Shown: positions 13,022 through 24,660, counted from the stretch's first letter. The stretch: 64,000 nucleotides of DNA from Penium margaritaceum (GCA_023375785.1 SZWC01000812.1:32149-96148), one strand, 5' to 3'. Notes: generated from the sequence alone by a model not told the origin. Made by a program: numbers and translations.

Positions 13022-16000
13022 TTGGTCAAAGGCAGTACATATGCCTTCTTTGGTCGGTCATTTTGCATTGTAGCCACACCGTGCTACTACTGATTGAAGG
13101 TCGTTGTACTTGTTAGTTGAGAACTGATATCCCCAGACCATTTTTTTCCCCTCTGACCGTCTGTGACTTGGGTTATGGTTGGTGAACGTTGACCTCCCAT
13201 ATTGGAATTCTTTGGTCATGGTCAATGACATATACCTAGCTTGGTTGTTTGGTGTGCATATTAGCCACATTGTGCCACTACGTATCAAAGTTTGTTGTCC
13301 ATTCTAGTAAAAACATAGGGTTCCCAAACCATTGTCTCTCCCTCTGACCATTTGTGACTCGTGTTATGAGTTGTCAATGTTGACAACACATAGTGGGTTT
13401 CTTCGGTCATAGTCAGTGACGTATGCATCCTTTGGTTGGTCACTGTGCATGCTAGCCACACCGTGCCACTGCTTGTCGAAGGACTGTGTATTTTCTGGTT
13501 GATATATAGTGTTCCCAACCCATTGTTCCCCCACCTGAACATTTCTGACTCGTGTTATGAGTTTTCAACGTTGACGACACACTTTGAAAGTCTTTTGGTC
13601 ATGGTTAGTGACATATGCCTACTTTGGTTTGTCACTGTACATGGTTGCTACGCCGTGTCACTATGTACTCAAGGTCTTTGTTATTTCTAGTTGATAGCTA
13701 GTCTTCCCAAACCATTGTTACCCCCTCTGACTATCTTTTACTCGTGTTGTGAGTTGTCAACATTGACCACATGAAGTGAAATCATTTGGTCATGGTCAGT
13801 GACATGTGCATACTTTCTTTGGTCACTGTGCATTGTAGCCACACTTTGGGACTACATATTGAAGGTATTTGTACTTTCTAGTAAATAACTAGTATTTAGA
13901 AGCCATTATCTTCCACTCTGATTAGTTGTGACTCGTGTTGTGAGTTGTCAAAGTTTACTACACATGGTGACATTCTTTGGTCATGGTCAATGACATACGC
14001 ACACTTTGGTTGGTCATTGTGCTTGGTATCCGCACCATGCCATCACTTTCTCAAGGTCATTGTGCCAAATAGTTGATACCTGGTGTTCCCAAACCATTGT
14101 TTCCCCATCAGACCATTTGTGACTCGTATTATGAGTTGTCAACGTTGACCACACATAGCGGATTTCTTTGGTCGAAGGCAGTACATGTGCCTACTTTGGT
14201 CGGTCACTGTGCGTGGTAGCCATACCGCGCTACTACTGATTGTAGGTCGTTGTACTTGCTAGTTGAGAACTGAAATTCCCAGACCATTGTTCCCCCCTGT
14301 GACCGTTTGTGACTCGTGTTATGGTTGGTGAACGTTGACCACCCATATTGAAATTATTTCATCATGGTAACTGACATATGCCTAGTTTGGTTGTTTGGTG
14401 TGCATAGCAGCCACGTCGTGCCACCACGCATTGAAGTTCTATGCCCTTTCTAGTCCATGCATATGGTTCCCATACCATTGTCTCTCCCTCTGACCAGTTG
14501 TGACTCTTGTTACGAGTTGTCAATGTTGACCACACATAGTGGACTTCGTCGGTCATAGTCAGGGATGTATGCATCCATTGATTGGTCACCGTGTACTCTA
14601 GCCACACCGTGCCGCGACTTGTTGAAGGTCTCTATACTTGCTAGTTGATAACTAGTGTTCCCAACCCATTGTTTCCCCCTCTGACTATTTGTGACTCGTG
14701 TTATGAGTTTTCAACGTTGACCACACACTGTGAAATTCATCTGGTCATGGTTAGGGACATATGCCTACTTTGGTTTATCATTGTACATGGTTACCATGCT
14801 GTGTCACTGCGTATTGAAGGTCTTTGTGCTTTCGATTTGATAGCTAGGTTTTTTCAAACCATTGTTACCCCCCTCAGACTATCTGTGACTCGTGTTGTGA
14901 GTTGTCAACATTGACCACATGAAGTGCTATTCGTTGGTCATGGTCAGTGACATGTGCATAGTTTGGTTGGTCACTGTGCATGGTAGCCACATGGTGCCAC
15001 AACATATTGAATGTATTTGTACTTGCAACTTGATAACTAGTATTCACAAACCATTGTCTTCCATTGTGACCATTTGTGACTCGTGTTATGAGCTATCAAA
15101 GTTCACCACACTTAGTGACATTATTTGTTCATGGTCAGTGACATATGCCTACCTTTGTTGGTCATCGTGCATGGTATCCACACTGTGCCACAACTTATTG
15201 AAGGTCCTTGTACTTTCTAGTTGATACCTGGTGTTTCCAAACCATTGTTCCCACTTGTGACAACTTGTGACTCATCTTATGAGTTGTCAATGTTGACCAT
15301 ATACATCGGATTTCTTTGGTCTAAGGAAGTACATATACCTACCTTGGTCGGTTGTTTTGCATTGTAGCCACACCATGCCACTACTGATTGAAGGTCGTTG
15401 TAATTGCTAGTTGAGAACTGATATTTTCAGACCATTGTTTCCCCCTCTGACCGTTTGTGACTTGTGTTATGGATGGTGAACGTTGACCACCCATATTGAA
15501 ATTATTTGGTCATCGTCATTGACATATGCCTAGTTTGGTTGTTAGGTGTGCATATTAGCCACACCGTGCCACTACGTATTGAAGTTCTTTGTCCGTTCTA
15601 GTCAAAACATAGGGTTCCCAAACCATTGTCTCTCCCTCTGAGAATCTGTGACTCGTGTTATGAGTTGTCAATGTTGACAATACATAGTGGACTTTTTCGG
15701 TCATAGTCAATGACGTATGCATCCTTTGGCTGGTCACTGTGCACGCTAGCCACACCGCGCCACTACTTGTTCAAGGTCTTCGTACTTGCTAGTTGATAAC
15801 TAGTGTTCCCAACCCATAGTTTCCCCCTCTGACCATTTGTGACTCGTGTTATGAGTGTTCAACGTTGATCACACACAGTGAAATTCATTCTCTCACGGTA
15901 AGTGGCATATGCATACTTAGGTTTGTCACTATGCATGGTTACCACGCCGTGTCACAATGTATTGAAGGACTTTGTGCATTCTAGTTGATAGCTACTTTTC

Positions 16001-16462
16001 CAAAACCATTGTTACCCTCTCCCACTATCTGTGACTCCTATTGTGATTTGTCAACATTGACCACATGAACTGAAATTCTTTGGTCATGGTTAGTGACATA
16101 TGCATACGTTGGTTGGTCACTGTGCATTGTGGCCACACTGCGCAAGTACATATTGAAGGTGTTTGTACTTGCTAGTCGGTAACTAGTATTCATAAACCTT
16201 TTGCTTCCACTATGACCATTTGTGACTCGTGTTATGTGTTGTCAAAGTTTACCACACATGGTGACATTCTTTGGTCATGGTCAGTGACATATGCATATTT
16301 TGGTTGGTCAACTTGCATGGTATCCACACCGTGCCATAACTCATTGAAGGTCATTGTGCTTGCTAGTTGATACGTGGTGTCCCCAAACCATTGTTTCTTC
16401 ATCAGAACCTTTGTGACTTGTATTATGAGTTGTCATCGTTGACAACACACAGCGAATTTCTT
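13022..16462. repeat. Three consecutive well-kept higher-order repeat units
   Basis: C-monomer markers at 13022, 14169, 15317 and 16462 give unit lengths of 1147, 1148 and 1145 bp. This is the longest uninterrupted run of the 1146-bp unit in the window. Confidence 0.88.
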
Positions 16463-16957
16463 TGGTCAAAGGCAGTACATATGCCTACTTTGGTCGGTCA
16501 TTGTGCATGGTAGCCACGCCATGCTACTACTGATTGAAGGTCGCTGTACTTGCTATTTGTGAACTGATCTTCCCGGGCCATTGTTTCCCCCTCTCACCGT
16601 TTGTGACACGTGTTATGGTTGGTGAACGTTGACCAACATTATTGAAATTCTTTGGTCATGGTCAGTAACATATGCCTAGTTTGGTNTGACTCGTATTATG
16701 AGTTGTCATCGTTGACAACACACAGCGAATTTCTTTGGTCAAAGGCAGTACATATGCCTACTTTGGTCGGTCATTGTGCATGGTAGCCACGCCATGCTAC
16801 TACTGATTGAAGGTCGCTGTACTTGCTATTTGTGAACTGATCTTCCCGGGCCATTGTTTCCCCCTCTCACCGTTTGTGACACGTGTTATGGTTGGTGAAC
16901 GTTGACCAACATTATTGAAATTCTTTGGTCATGGTCAGTAACATATGCCTAGTTTGG
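16415..16957. other. Single-N join (16686) with a 271-bp direct duplication across it
   Basis: The 271 bases before the N (16415-16685) recur almost perfectly after it (16687-16957), and the second copy continues normally into the next monomer. This is the signature of two contig ends that overlap but were not merged. One copy is probably not real. Confidence 0.8.
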
Positions 16958-17796
16958 TCGTCTGGTGTGCACAGTAGCCACACTGTGCCAATACGTATTG
17001 AAGTTCTTTGTCCTTTCTAGTCCATGCACGGGTTTCCCAAACCATTGTCTCTCCATCTGACCATTTGTGACTCGTGTTATGAGTTGTCAATGTTGACCAC
17101 ACATAGTGGACCTGTTCGGTCATAGTCACTGACGTATGCATCCTTTGGTTGATCACTGTATACGCTAGCCACACCGTGCGACTACTTGTTGAAGGTCTTC
17201 CTACTTGCTAGTTGATAACTAGTATTGCGAACCCATTCTTTCCCCCTCTAACTATTTGTGACCCGTTTTATGAGTTTTCAACGTTGACCACAGACTATGC
17301 ATTTTATTTGGTCATGGTTAGTGACATATGCGTAGTTTGGTTTGTCACTCTACATGGCTACCACGCCGTGTCACTATGTATTGAAGGTCGTTATGATTTC
17401 TAGTTGATAGCTAGTATTCCCATACCATTGTTACCCCCATCTGACTATCTGTGACTTGTGTTGTGAGTTGTCAACATTGACCACATGAAGTGGAATTCGT
17501 TGGTCATGGTTAGTTACATATGCATATTTTGGTTGGTCACAATGCATGGTAGCCACACTGTGCCACTACATATTGAAGGTAGTTTTACTTGCTACTTGAT
17601 AACTAGTATTCACAAACCATTATCTTTGACTATGACCATTTGTGACTCGTGTTATGAGTTGTCAACGTTTACCACACTTTGTGACACTTTTTTGTCATGG
17701 TCAGTGACATGTGCCTAATTTGGTTGGCCATTGTGCATGGTATGCACACCATGCCACAACTTATTGAAGGTCCTTGTGCTTGCTAGTCGATACCTG

Positions 17797-18392
17797 GCAA
17801 TGTCTGAGTAATGCGTTGTAATGCTTATGCTTTGCAAAGATGGGTAATGCCTGGGAATGCCTGGGCAATGCCTCGCAATGCCTGCGCAATGAATGGCAAT
17901 GCCTGAACAATGCCTATTAATGTTGGGCAATGCCTGGCATTACATGTCAATGCCTGGAAATACCTGAAAATACCTGGGTAATGCGTGGCAATGCATGGGC
18001 AATGCCTGTGTAATGCCTGGGCAAAACCTCGCAATATCTGCCAATGACTGGCAATGGCTGACAATGCCTAGCGATGCCAAGGCAATGCCTAGCCATGCCT
18101 GGCAATGCATGGGAAACGCTTAGCAATGCCTAGTAATGTTTGGCAATGCCTAGGCAATGCCGAGCAATGCTTGGCAATGCCTGGCAATGCCTTGGTAATG
18201 CCTAGCAATGCCCGGTAATGCATGGTAATGCCTGGCAATGCCTGGTTATGCCCGTACAATGCCTGGCAATGTCCGGGCAATGCCTAGCACTGCTTGGTAA
18301 TGCCTGGGTAATTCTTGGCAATGCTTGGAAATGCCTGGCATTTCGTGGCAATGCCTCAGCAATGCCTAAGGAAGGCCTGGACAATGCTTAGT
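17797..18392. repeat. Minisatellite with alternating 10- and 11-bp units (AATGCCTGGC type)
   Basis: About 600 bp of tandem units of the form AATGCCTGG(G)C lie inside the satellite. Unit lengths are 10 or 11 bp, often alternating. The left edge runs from the satellite word GATACCTGG and the right edge into CTTAGTAACATTATTTGG, both B-type monomer sequence. The array therefore replaces material between two B monomers, which are only about 697 bp apart instead of 1146. The left flank ends in CCTGG, part of the unit itself, so expansion may have started from satellite sequence. Short minus-strand frames here are artefacts. Confidence 0.88.
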
Positions 18393-18660
18393 AACATTAT
18401 TTGGTCATGGTCAGTGACATATGCCTACTTTGGTTGGTCATCGTGCATGGTATCCACACCGTTCCACAACGTATTGAAGCTCCCTGTGCTTGCTATTTGA
18501 TACTTGGTGTTCCCAAACCATTGTTTCCCTCTCTGACAATTTGTAACTTGTATTATGAGTTGTCAACGTTGACCATACACAGCGGAATTCTTTGGTCAAA
18601 GGCAATACATATGCATACTTTGGTCGGTCATTGTCCATGGTAGCCACACCCTGCTAATAC

Positions 18661-19315
18661 TGTCATTTTGAAGTGCCCCTTGACCATTGCTGTACTTTGG
18701 ACAAGTGTAGGCATGCCCTGCTCCTTTGGAGTGAGTTCCCTACATCCAGTCTTGATGGTCTAGCCGGTAGACGCCCTATGCAACAAGCCTGTGAAGTGCA
18801 ATGGTTAGCACCTTGGAGTTAGAGCCGTGAGGTCACGGCTGAACCCTGGTACGGGCAATTTTCTTCGTGACCCATAGGATGAGAGGAAGCTCCTAGGATG
18901 CTTCCAGTGGAGGTTGCCACTTGGCGGTCACAGGACGCATGACATGGCGGACTAGTGAGGTGGCCCAGGATTGCCCTGAAAGTGGCCCTCCAAGGAGCCA
19001 CTGCGCACACAATTCTAGAGCCGGCTGTAGGACTATAAGTACATGCCACTTGCATATGATTAATCATCCACTTCTTACCCTTGAGACTTGTGTCAAAAAC
19101 TAAGGCATAAGTTGGCCAGCCAAGGGCAGATTTGAAAGACTTTGGACAAGCTAAAAGGGGGAACCGAGAGGCTACGGAATGGACAAGCGTTGGGTGCTGA
19201 ACAGTGTGGAAACACGATCATGAGGGGGATATCTTCTCATTGCTGAAATGCTATGAGCGGTCGGTGGTTGTCACTGTACTCAGTTTGTAGACCGTTAGCC
19301 TCAGGCGGGTTGACA
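18661..19315 (+). repeat. Copia left LTR (655 bp)
   Basis: It is homologous along its length to 1558-2214, with the same TGT start and GGGTTGACA end. The tRNA-like segment is kept at 18787-18856, including the perfect 8-bp inverted repeat. The left flank is a C-type satellite monomer broken at GCTAATAC. The right flank is the primer-binding site. Confidence 0.88.
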
Positions 19316-19320
19316 AAGAA

Positions 19321-19332
19321 TTATGGGCTCAC
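19321..19332 (+). promoter_or_regulatory. Probable primer-binding site, half-tRNA type (initiator Met tRNA anticodon arm)
   Basis: TTATGGGCTCAC begins five bases after the LTR. Apart from one base it matches the complement of the anticodon arm of eukaryotic initiator methionine tRNA, as I recall that tRNA. Drosophila copia is known to prime from an internal cut of this tRNA, and the match here is to the same region, not to the tRNA 3' end. The usual plant copia site TGGTATCAGAGC is absent. Confidence 0.6.
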
Positions 19333-19712
19333 ACTGATCAGTGACCATAGTAAACCCTCCACTCACATAAGTGGCAGGTTCATCGACATCCAAGACTCGC
19401 GGCGTTGATGACTCAGCTCCATCTGCTCCATCGTCGGCCTAACTAGGCCTAAGGTGCGTACAAGTGTGAGAGGACAGACACGAGTTTGGCTCATGGTCCA
19501 AACCGCTCTCCACGGAAAAGGAACGAGGACACGCTCTGCCCTTGTGGGTATGACCCTCGAGTCCTAACGAGACAAGCTCTGCCCTTGTTGGTACGACCTC
19601 GTGTCTGTGGGAGCACTTCCTCCACCATAGCTAGGGGCCATCGACGAGAGGGGTAAGCAACGGATATGCACCTTCCAAATCGGTAGCAGACAACAGCCTA
19701 CATCAGCCTACA

Positions 19713-20700
19713 TTGGCCTCAACAAAGCAGAGAAGCAGAGTAGTAGATAGCAGGATGACAACGCCACCTACGACACTTAGTCTTGAGCAGATCAACGATG
19801 GCATGACAAAGTTCACGTGGACAAGTTCACAATTTCCCTTGTGGAAATGGCAGTTTGAGATTGTCATGAGAGTGCGCACCTACTTGAAGATGTTTCTTAT
19901 AGTAGAGGTTGAACCACCAAAAGATGACCTTGGGCATGAAGCATGGAGCGCCAAAAAACGAGCTGGCACTAGCCATCCTTGTTACATCACTGCACGAGTC
20001 ACAGCATGCCCATCTCCACGGTATCACCCTTGCATCCAAGGCTTATGAAAAGCTTGGACGTGTGCACCAGTCAATGGCTCTGGCTAATTGCCTCTTCATC
20101 CTTCAAAAGCTGATTGGGATGAGAGTGAGCGAGGGAGAGTCGATTCCGGCCTTCCCGTTGCAGTTTGAAGGTTTGCTGTAACAAGTCACCCAGATGAACT
20201 AGAAAATCGACACCAACATGCAGGCCATGATTCTCATCATGGCGCTACCTGAAAGCTAGGGTCCGCTGATCATCGTCTTGGGTGGTTGGAAGGAGGAGGA
20301 GCTGACGTATTAGGCAGTGTCCGAGTACGTACGCAATGAGGCCATGCGTCGCAGCGGCACTGAGGCCAACATCTCAGCCTATGCTGCTTGGTATGATGGT
20401 CGTAGCAGCAACAACTCTTCTTCTGGTCAGAGCAACAGCAGATGCGGTGGAAATGGGGAAAAAAGCAATGGTGGCGGTGGAAAGGGTTCAAAGCGTTCTG
20501 GGAAGTGCCACAACTGTGGCAAGCCTGGGCACTGGGCACGGGAGTGTAGAGCTTCCAAGAAGGAAGACGGAGGCAAGGGTGGCAAGAACGAGGGCGGAGG
20601 AAAGGGTAAGAAGGAGCTTACCAACATGATGGGTGAGAGCGTGTCCACGACCAAGGGAGCAGCGCTGCTCAAGCTAGGAGCGTTCGCGCTCGACTCTGGC
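19713..20700 (+). pseudogene. Copia gag region with CCHC zinc knuckle
   Basis: The coding part starts around 19713 (MASTKQRS). It contains a copia-Gag-like segment (FPLWKWQFEIVMRVRTYLK) and then a low-complexity Gly/Ser/Asn-rich linker. A classic CCHC knuckle, CHNCGKPGHWAREC, lies at 20506-20547, and a Lys/Gly-rich tail follows. In the family Gag forms the particle shell and the knuckle binds element RNA. Gag runs on into protease without a gap, as in copia polyproteins. It is a fossil with breaks. Confidence 0.85.
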
Positions 20701-21070
20701 ACCGACCATCACTCCTCGAGGAAGAAGGCTGGCTTTGTCCCCATTGAACACACCGACCATCGCTTTCGGTGTGCAAATGACGGCGTCGCCTATGCTAAGG
20801 GCGAGGGAGACAAGCTGATCAGCATCAGCGCCAATGGTGCAAAGAAGGATCTGAAACTGAAGGGTGTGGTTTATATGCCCATATTTGCAACAAACCTCTT
20901 GTCGGTCTCCAAAATCACGGACCACGACATGACGGTTGTCTTCACACAGGAGAAGCCTGTGATCGTCAAGAACAAGGACATCACGATCTCCTCCGCCAAA
21001 GATGACCTCGTCGCAAAGGTCCCAAGAGTCGACGGGCTCTATGTGCTGCAGACCAAGCCTGCAGAGAGCT
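20692..21070 (+). pseudogene. Copia aspartic protease region
   Basis: The active-site block FALDSGTDHHSS contains the DSG triplet at 20692-20700. About 60 codons on come the GVVYMPIFATNLLSVSKI block, typical of copia proteases, and the VDGLYVLQTK block that leads toward the integrase zinc-binding domain. In the family this enzyme cuts the Gag-Pol polyprotein. It is part of the same fossil element. Confidence 0.85.
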
Positions 21071-21174
21071 AAAACGAGGGACATGCGGGTGCCGCGGAGA
21101 CGGTAGTGCAAACACCGGAGACTACACGAGAGGCAGCCGCTATGGCTGTCACCTCCACCAACAACACAGATGCT

Positions 21175-22354
21175 GAGCTGTGGCACAGGCGCTTTGGGCA
21201 CGTAGCCGATAGTACGCTGTAGGTGATGCAGCAACAGCAGGTGGTTCGTGGGATGGAGGGTTGCAAGGCAAAGGAAGAGGCTGGGTGTAAGAAGCTGTGT
21301 GAGCCATGCCTCCAAGGCAAGGCAAAGAGGAAGCGCTTCGAGCGCAATGGTCAGCGTGCAGCAGCCAACTTGGACCTGATCCACTCCAANNNNNNNNNNN
21401 NNNNNNNNNNNNNNNNNNNNNNNNNNNNNNNNNNNNNNNNNNNNNNNNNNNNNNNNNNNNNNNNNNNNNNNNNNNNNNNNNNNNNNNNNNNNNNNNNNNN
21501 NNNNNNNNNNNNNNNNNNNNNNNNNNNNNNNNNNNNNNNNNNNNNNNNNNNNNNNNNNNNNNNNNNNNNNNNNNNNNNNNNNNNNNNNNNNNNNNNNNNN
21601 NNNNNNNNNNNNNNNNNNNNGTTCGTGGGATGGAGGGTTGCAAGGCAAAGGAAGAGGCTGGGTGTAAGAAGCTGTGTGAGCCATGCCTCCAAGGCAAGGC
21701 AAAGAGGAAGCGCTTCGAGCGCAATGGTCAGCGTGCAGCAGCCAACTTGGACCTGATCCACTCCAACGTGTGCGGACCGTTCCGCACGCCTTCAAATGGA
21801 GGAAGCAAATACTTTCTGACCTTCATCGACGACCACAGCCGCAAGGTGTGGATCTACTTCCCCAAGGGAAAGGGAGAGGCCACGGAGAAGCTGCAAGAGT
21901 TTGTCGCCATGGTGGAGCGGCAGACTGAAAAGAAGGTCAAGGCGCTGCACAGTGACAACGGTGGTGAGTAGGAGGCGTGCAAGGGTTGGTTGAACCAACA
22001 CGGGATCAACCACCAGACCACATCGCCCTACATCCCGCAGAGTAATGGCGTTGCCGAGCGCATGAACCAGACCATCCTTGACATGACGCGAAGCATGCTC
22101 TTTGACGCCAAACTTCCACCTCGCTTGAGGGCGGAAGCTGCAAGGACAGCTTGCTACCTCGTGAACCTTACCTCTGCAGCTGCACTGTGTAGGCAAGGCA
22201 AGAAGCAGCAAGAGAAGCAGCTTGAGACGCCACAGGAGGTGTGGTCAGGAAACAAGCCGGATGCCTCACATCTAAAGGTGTTCGGCTGCACTACCTGGGC
22301 AAAGGTCCAAGCAGGCAAAGGGAGTGGGAAGTTGGATGCGCGTGCCCGCAAGTG
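21175..22354 (+). pseudogene. Copia integrase region, interrupted by an assembly gap and ended by minisatellite
   Basis: The pre-integrase zinc-binding block ELWHRRFGHVADSTL starts at 21175. The cysteine pair of the same domain (CEPCLQGK) is seen on both sides of the gap. The catalytic core is clear from about 21750 to 22110: SNVCGPF, FLTFIDDHSRKVWIY, ALHSDNGGE and NGVAERMNQTILDMTRSML. A LKVFGCTTWAKV block near 22275 and KLDARARKCV follow, after which the 10-bp minisatellite begins. In the family integrase inserts the DNA copy into the chromosome. Confidence 0.88.
21243..21767. other. 231-base N gap (21390-21620) with a 147-bp duplication across it
   Basis: The 147 bases before the gap (21243-21389) are repeated exactly after it (21621-21767). 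This looks like two overlapping contig ends set apart by an estimated gap, not a duplication in the genome. Confidence 0.8.
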
Positions 22355-23390
22355 CGTCAATATATACATACACGCACTTACGCGTACTTAAACACTTAGA
22401 CCCATTTACATGCACTTACATGCACATACACGAACTTACACGCACTAACACGAACTTACACGCACTTACACACACTTACACCCACTCACACGTACTTACA
22501 CGTACTTACATGCACTTACACGTACTTACACGCACTTACATGAACATACACGCACTGACACGTACTGACATGCACTAACACGCACTAGCACACACTTACA
22601 TACACTTACATGTACTTACACACACATACACGCACTTGCACGAACTTACATGCACTCATACGTACTTACACACACTTACATGACTTACACGCACTTATAC
22701 GCACTTACACGAACCTACACGTACTTACACACACTTACACACTTACACGCACTTACACAAACAAACATGAACATACACGTATTTACACACTCTTGCACAC
22801 AATTGCCCGCAATTACACGCACTTACATGCACTTACACATACGTTCACACACTAACACATAATTACAAGTACTTACATGCACTTATGCACACTTACACGC
22901 ACTTACATGCACTTACACGCACTTACACGCACATACACGCACTTACACACACTTACATGCACTTACATGCATTTACACGTACTAACACAAACTTACACAC
23001 ACTTACATGCACTTACACACACTAACAAGCACTGACACGAACTTAGAAACACTTACACACACTTATATGCACTTAAACACTTTTACACGCACTAACATGC
23101 ACTTACACGCACTACCACGTACTTACACATACTTACACGTACTTACACATGCTTACAGTCACTTACACGCACTTTTATGCACTTAAATCCACGTACACAA
23201 ACTTAAACAGCACTTACACGTACTTACACGTAATTACACGCTCTTACACACACTTAGACGCACTTATATGCACAAACACTCACTTACATGAACTTTCACG
23301 TACTTACATACACTTCCATGCATTTACACACACTTACACACACTTACACGTACTTACACGCACTTACACACACTTACACGTCCTTACACG

Positions 23391-23710
23391 TACTTACACG
23401 CAGTTACACGCACTTACATGCACTTACACGTGCTTACACGTGCTTACACGGACTTACACCCACTTACACACACTTACACGCACTTACACACACTTACATG
23501 TGCTTACATGAACTTACACATACTTACATGCACTTACACGTACTTACACGTACTTACACGCAGTTACACGCACTTACATGCACTTACACGTGCTTACACG
23601 TGCTTACACGGACTTACACCCACTTACACACACTTACACGCACTTACACACACTTACATGTGCTTACATGAACTTACACATACTTACATGCACTTACACG
23701 TACTTACACG
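23391..23710 (+). repeat. 160-bp duplication in the minisatellite
   Basis: The irregular unit CAGTTACACG recurs at 23401 and 23561, with matching flanks. Two copies, exactly 16 decamers apart. Confidence 0.8.
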
Positions 23711-23930
23711 CACTTACTTGCACTTACAAGTACTTATACCTCCTTACACGTACTTACACGCACTTACACACACTCAAACACACTTACACATACTTACATG
23801 CACTTACACGTACTTACACGCACTTACTTGCACTTACAAGTACTTATACCTCCTTACACGTACTTACACGCACTTACACACACTCAAACACACTTACACA
23901 TACTTACACACACTTACACGCACTTTCACA
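23711..23930 (+). repeat. 110-bp duplication in the minisatellite
   Basis: The word CACTTACTTGCACTTACAAG recurs at 23711 and 23821. Two copies, 11 decamers apart. Confidence 0.8.
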
Positions 23931-24465
23931 CACTTACATACACGTACACGCACTTACACGCATTTTGACGCCCTTTCACGCACTTACAAGCACTTACACG
24001 AACTTGCATTCACTTAGACAAACTAACACATACTTACATGCACTTACACGCACTTGCACACACTTACACATTATTACATGTACTTACACGTACTTACATG
24101 CACTTACACACACTTGCACTCACGTACACGCACTTACACGCACTTACACGTATTCAAACACACTTGCATACACTTATACGCACTTTCTTGCACTTACACA
24201 TACTTACATGTACTTACACACACTTACACTCACTTCCACACACTTACACGCACTTGCATGCATTTACACGCACTTATACATACTTACACGCACTTACACC
24301 TACTTACATGAACTTATACGCACTTACACGAACTTACACGTACTTACACGTACTTACACGTATGTACAGGCGCTGATACACACTTACATGCACTTACACT
24401 TACTTTCACTCACTACACGCACTTACACGCAGTTAAAGGCACTTAGATGCACTTAAACGCACCGA

Positions 24466-24645
24466 CATGCACTTACACGTACTTAAATGCACTTACACGC
24501 ATTCAAACAAACTTACACTCACTTACACGCACATGCACGCACTTACACGCACTTACATGCACTTACACGTACTTAAATGCACTTACACGCATTCAAACAA
24601 ACTTACACTCACTTACACGCACATGCACGCACTTACACGCACTTA
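24466..24645 (+). repeat. 90-bp duplication in the minisatellite
   Basis: ACTTAAATGC followed by a CATTCAAACAAAC word recurs at 24481 and 24571. Two copies, nine decamers apart. Confidence 0.8.
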
Positions 24646-24660
24646 TACGCACTTACACGC

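Larger units (their letters stand above)
2215..18660. repeat. 191-bp satellite array with a six-monomer higher-order repeat (about 1146 bp)
   Basis: Tandem monomers are recognised by TTGGTCATGGTCAGTGACAT, recurring every 190-193 bp (for example 3381, 3572, 3765, 3956). Six monomer types can be told apart by the bases before and after this core. A has CATGAAGTGAAATT, B has CTTAGTGACATTATT with GGTATCC, C has GCGGATTTC with GGTCAAAGGCAG, D has CCCATATTGAAATT with TTGTTTGG, E has TAGTGGACTTCTTCGGTCATAG, and F has CACTGTGAAATT with GGTTTGTCAC. In well-kept stretches they follow A-B-C-D-E-F. The C marker recurs at intervals of 1143-1148 bp in six cases, which equals six monomers. Edges and some internal joins are scrambled. 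The short reading frames here are artefacts of the repeat. Such arrays are typical of centromeric or pericentromeric DNA; function here is inferred. Confidence 0.93.
18661..22354 (+). mobile_element. Ty1/copia LTR retrotransposon, 5' half with left LTR (fossil, ended by minisatellite)
   Basis: A second copia-class element of the same family as 1-2214. It starts with a 655-bp LTR directly against the satellite, then a primer-binding site, a leader of about 390 bp, gag with a zinc knuckle, a protease with a DSG active site, and an integrase with its zinc-binding and catalytic blocks. The copia order gag-protease-integrase is clear. The sequence then runs straight into the 10-bp minisatellite at 22355, before any RT. 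It is broken, with several breaks, and also carries a 231-base assembly gap. Scattered LTR differences from the other copy suggest considerable age. Confidence 0.93.

Noticed and set aside
17825-18384. Minus-strand frames rich in HCQALPGIA repeats
   Set aside because: They are translations of the AATGCCTGGC minisatellite and have no other coding sign.
2215-18660. Many 60-110-codon frames with recurring words such as TVTNQRMHTSLTMTEEVHYVWSTL
   Set aside because: They recur with the satellite period, overlap on both strands and have no consistent start. They are shadows of the 191-bp monomer.
20674-21795. A 373-codon minus-strand frame across the N gap
   Set aside because: It runs through 231 unknown bases and lies opposite clear copia protease and integrase sequence.
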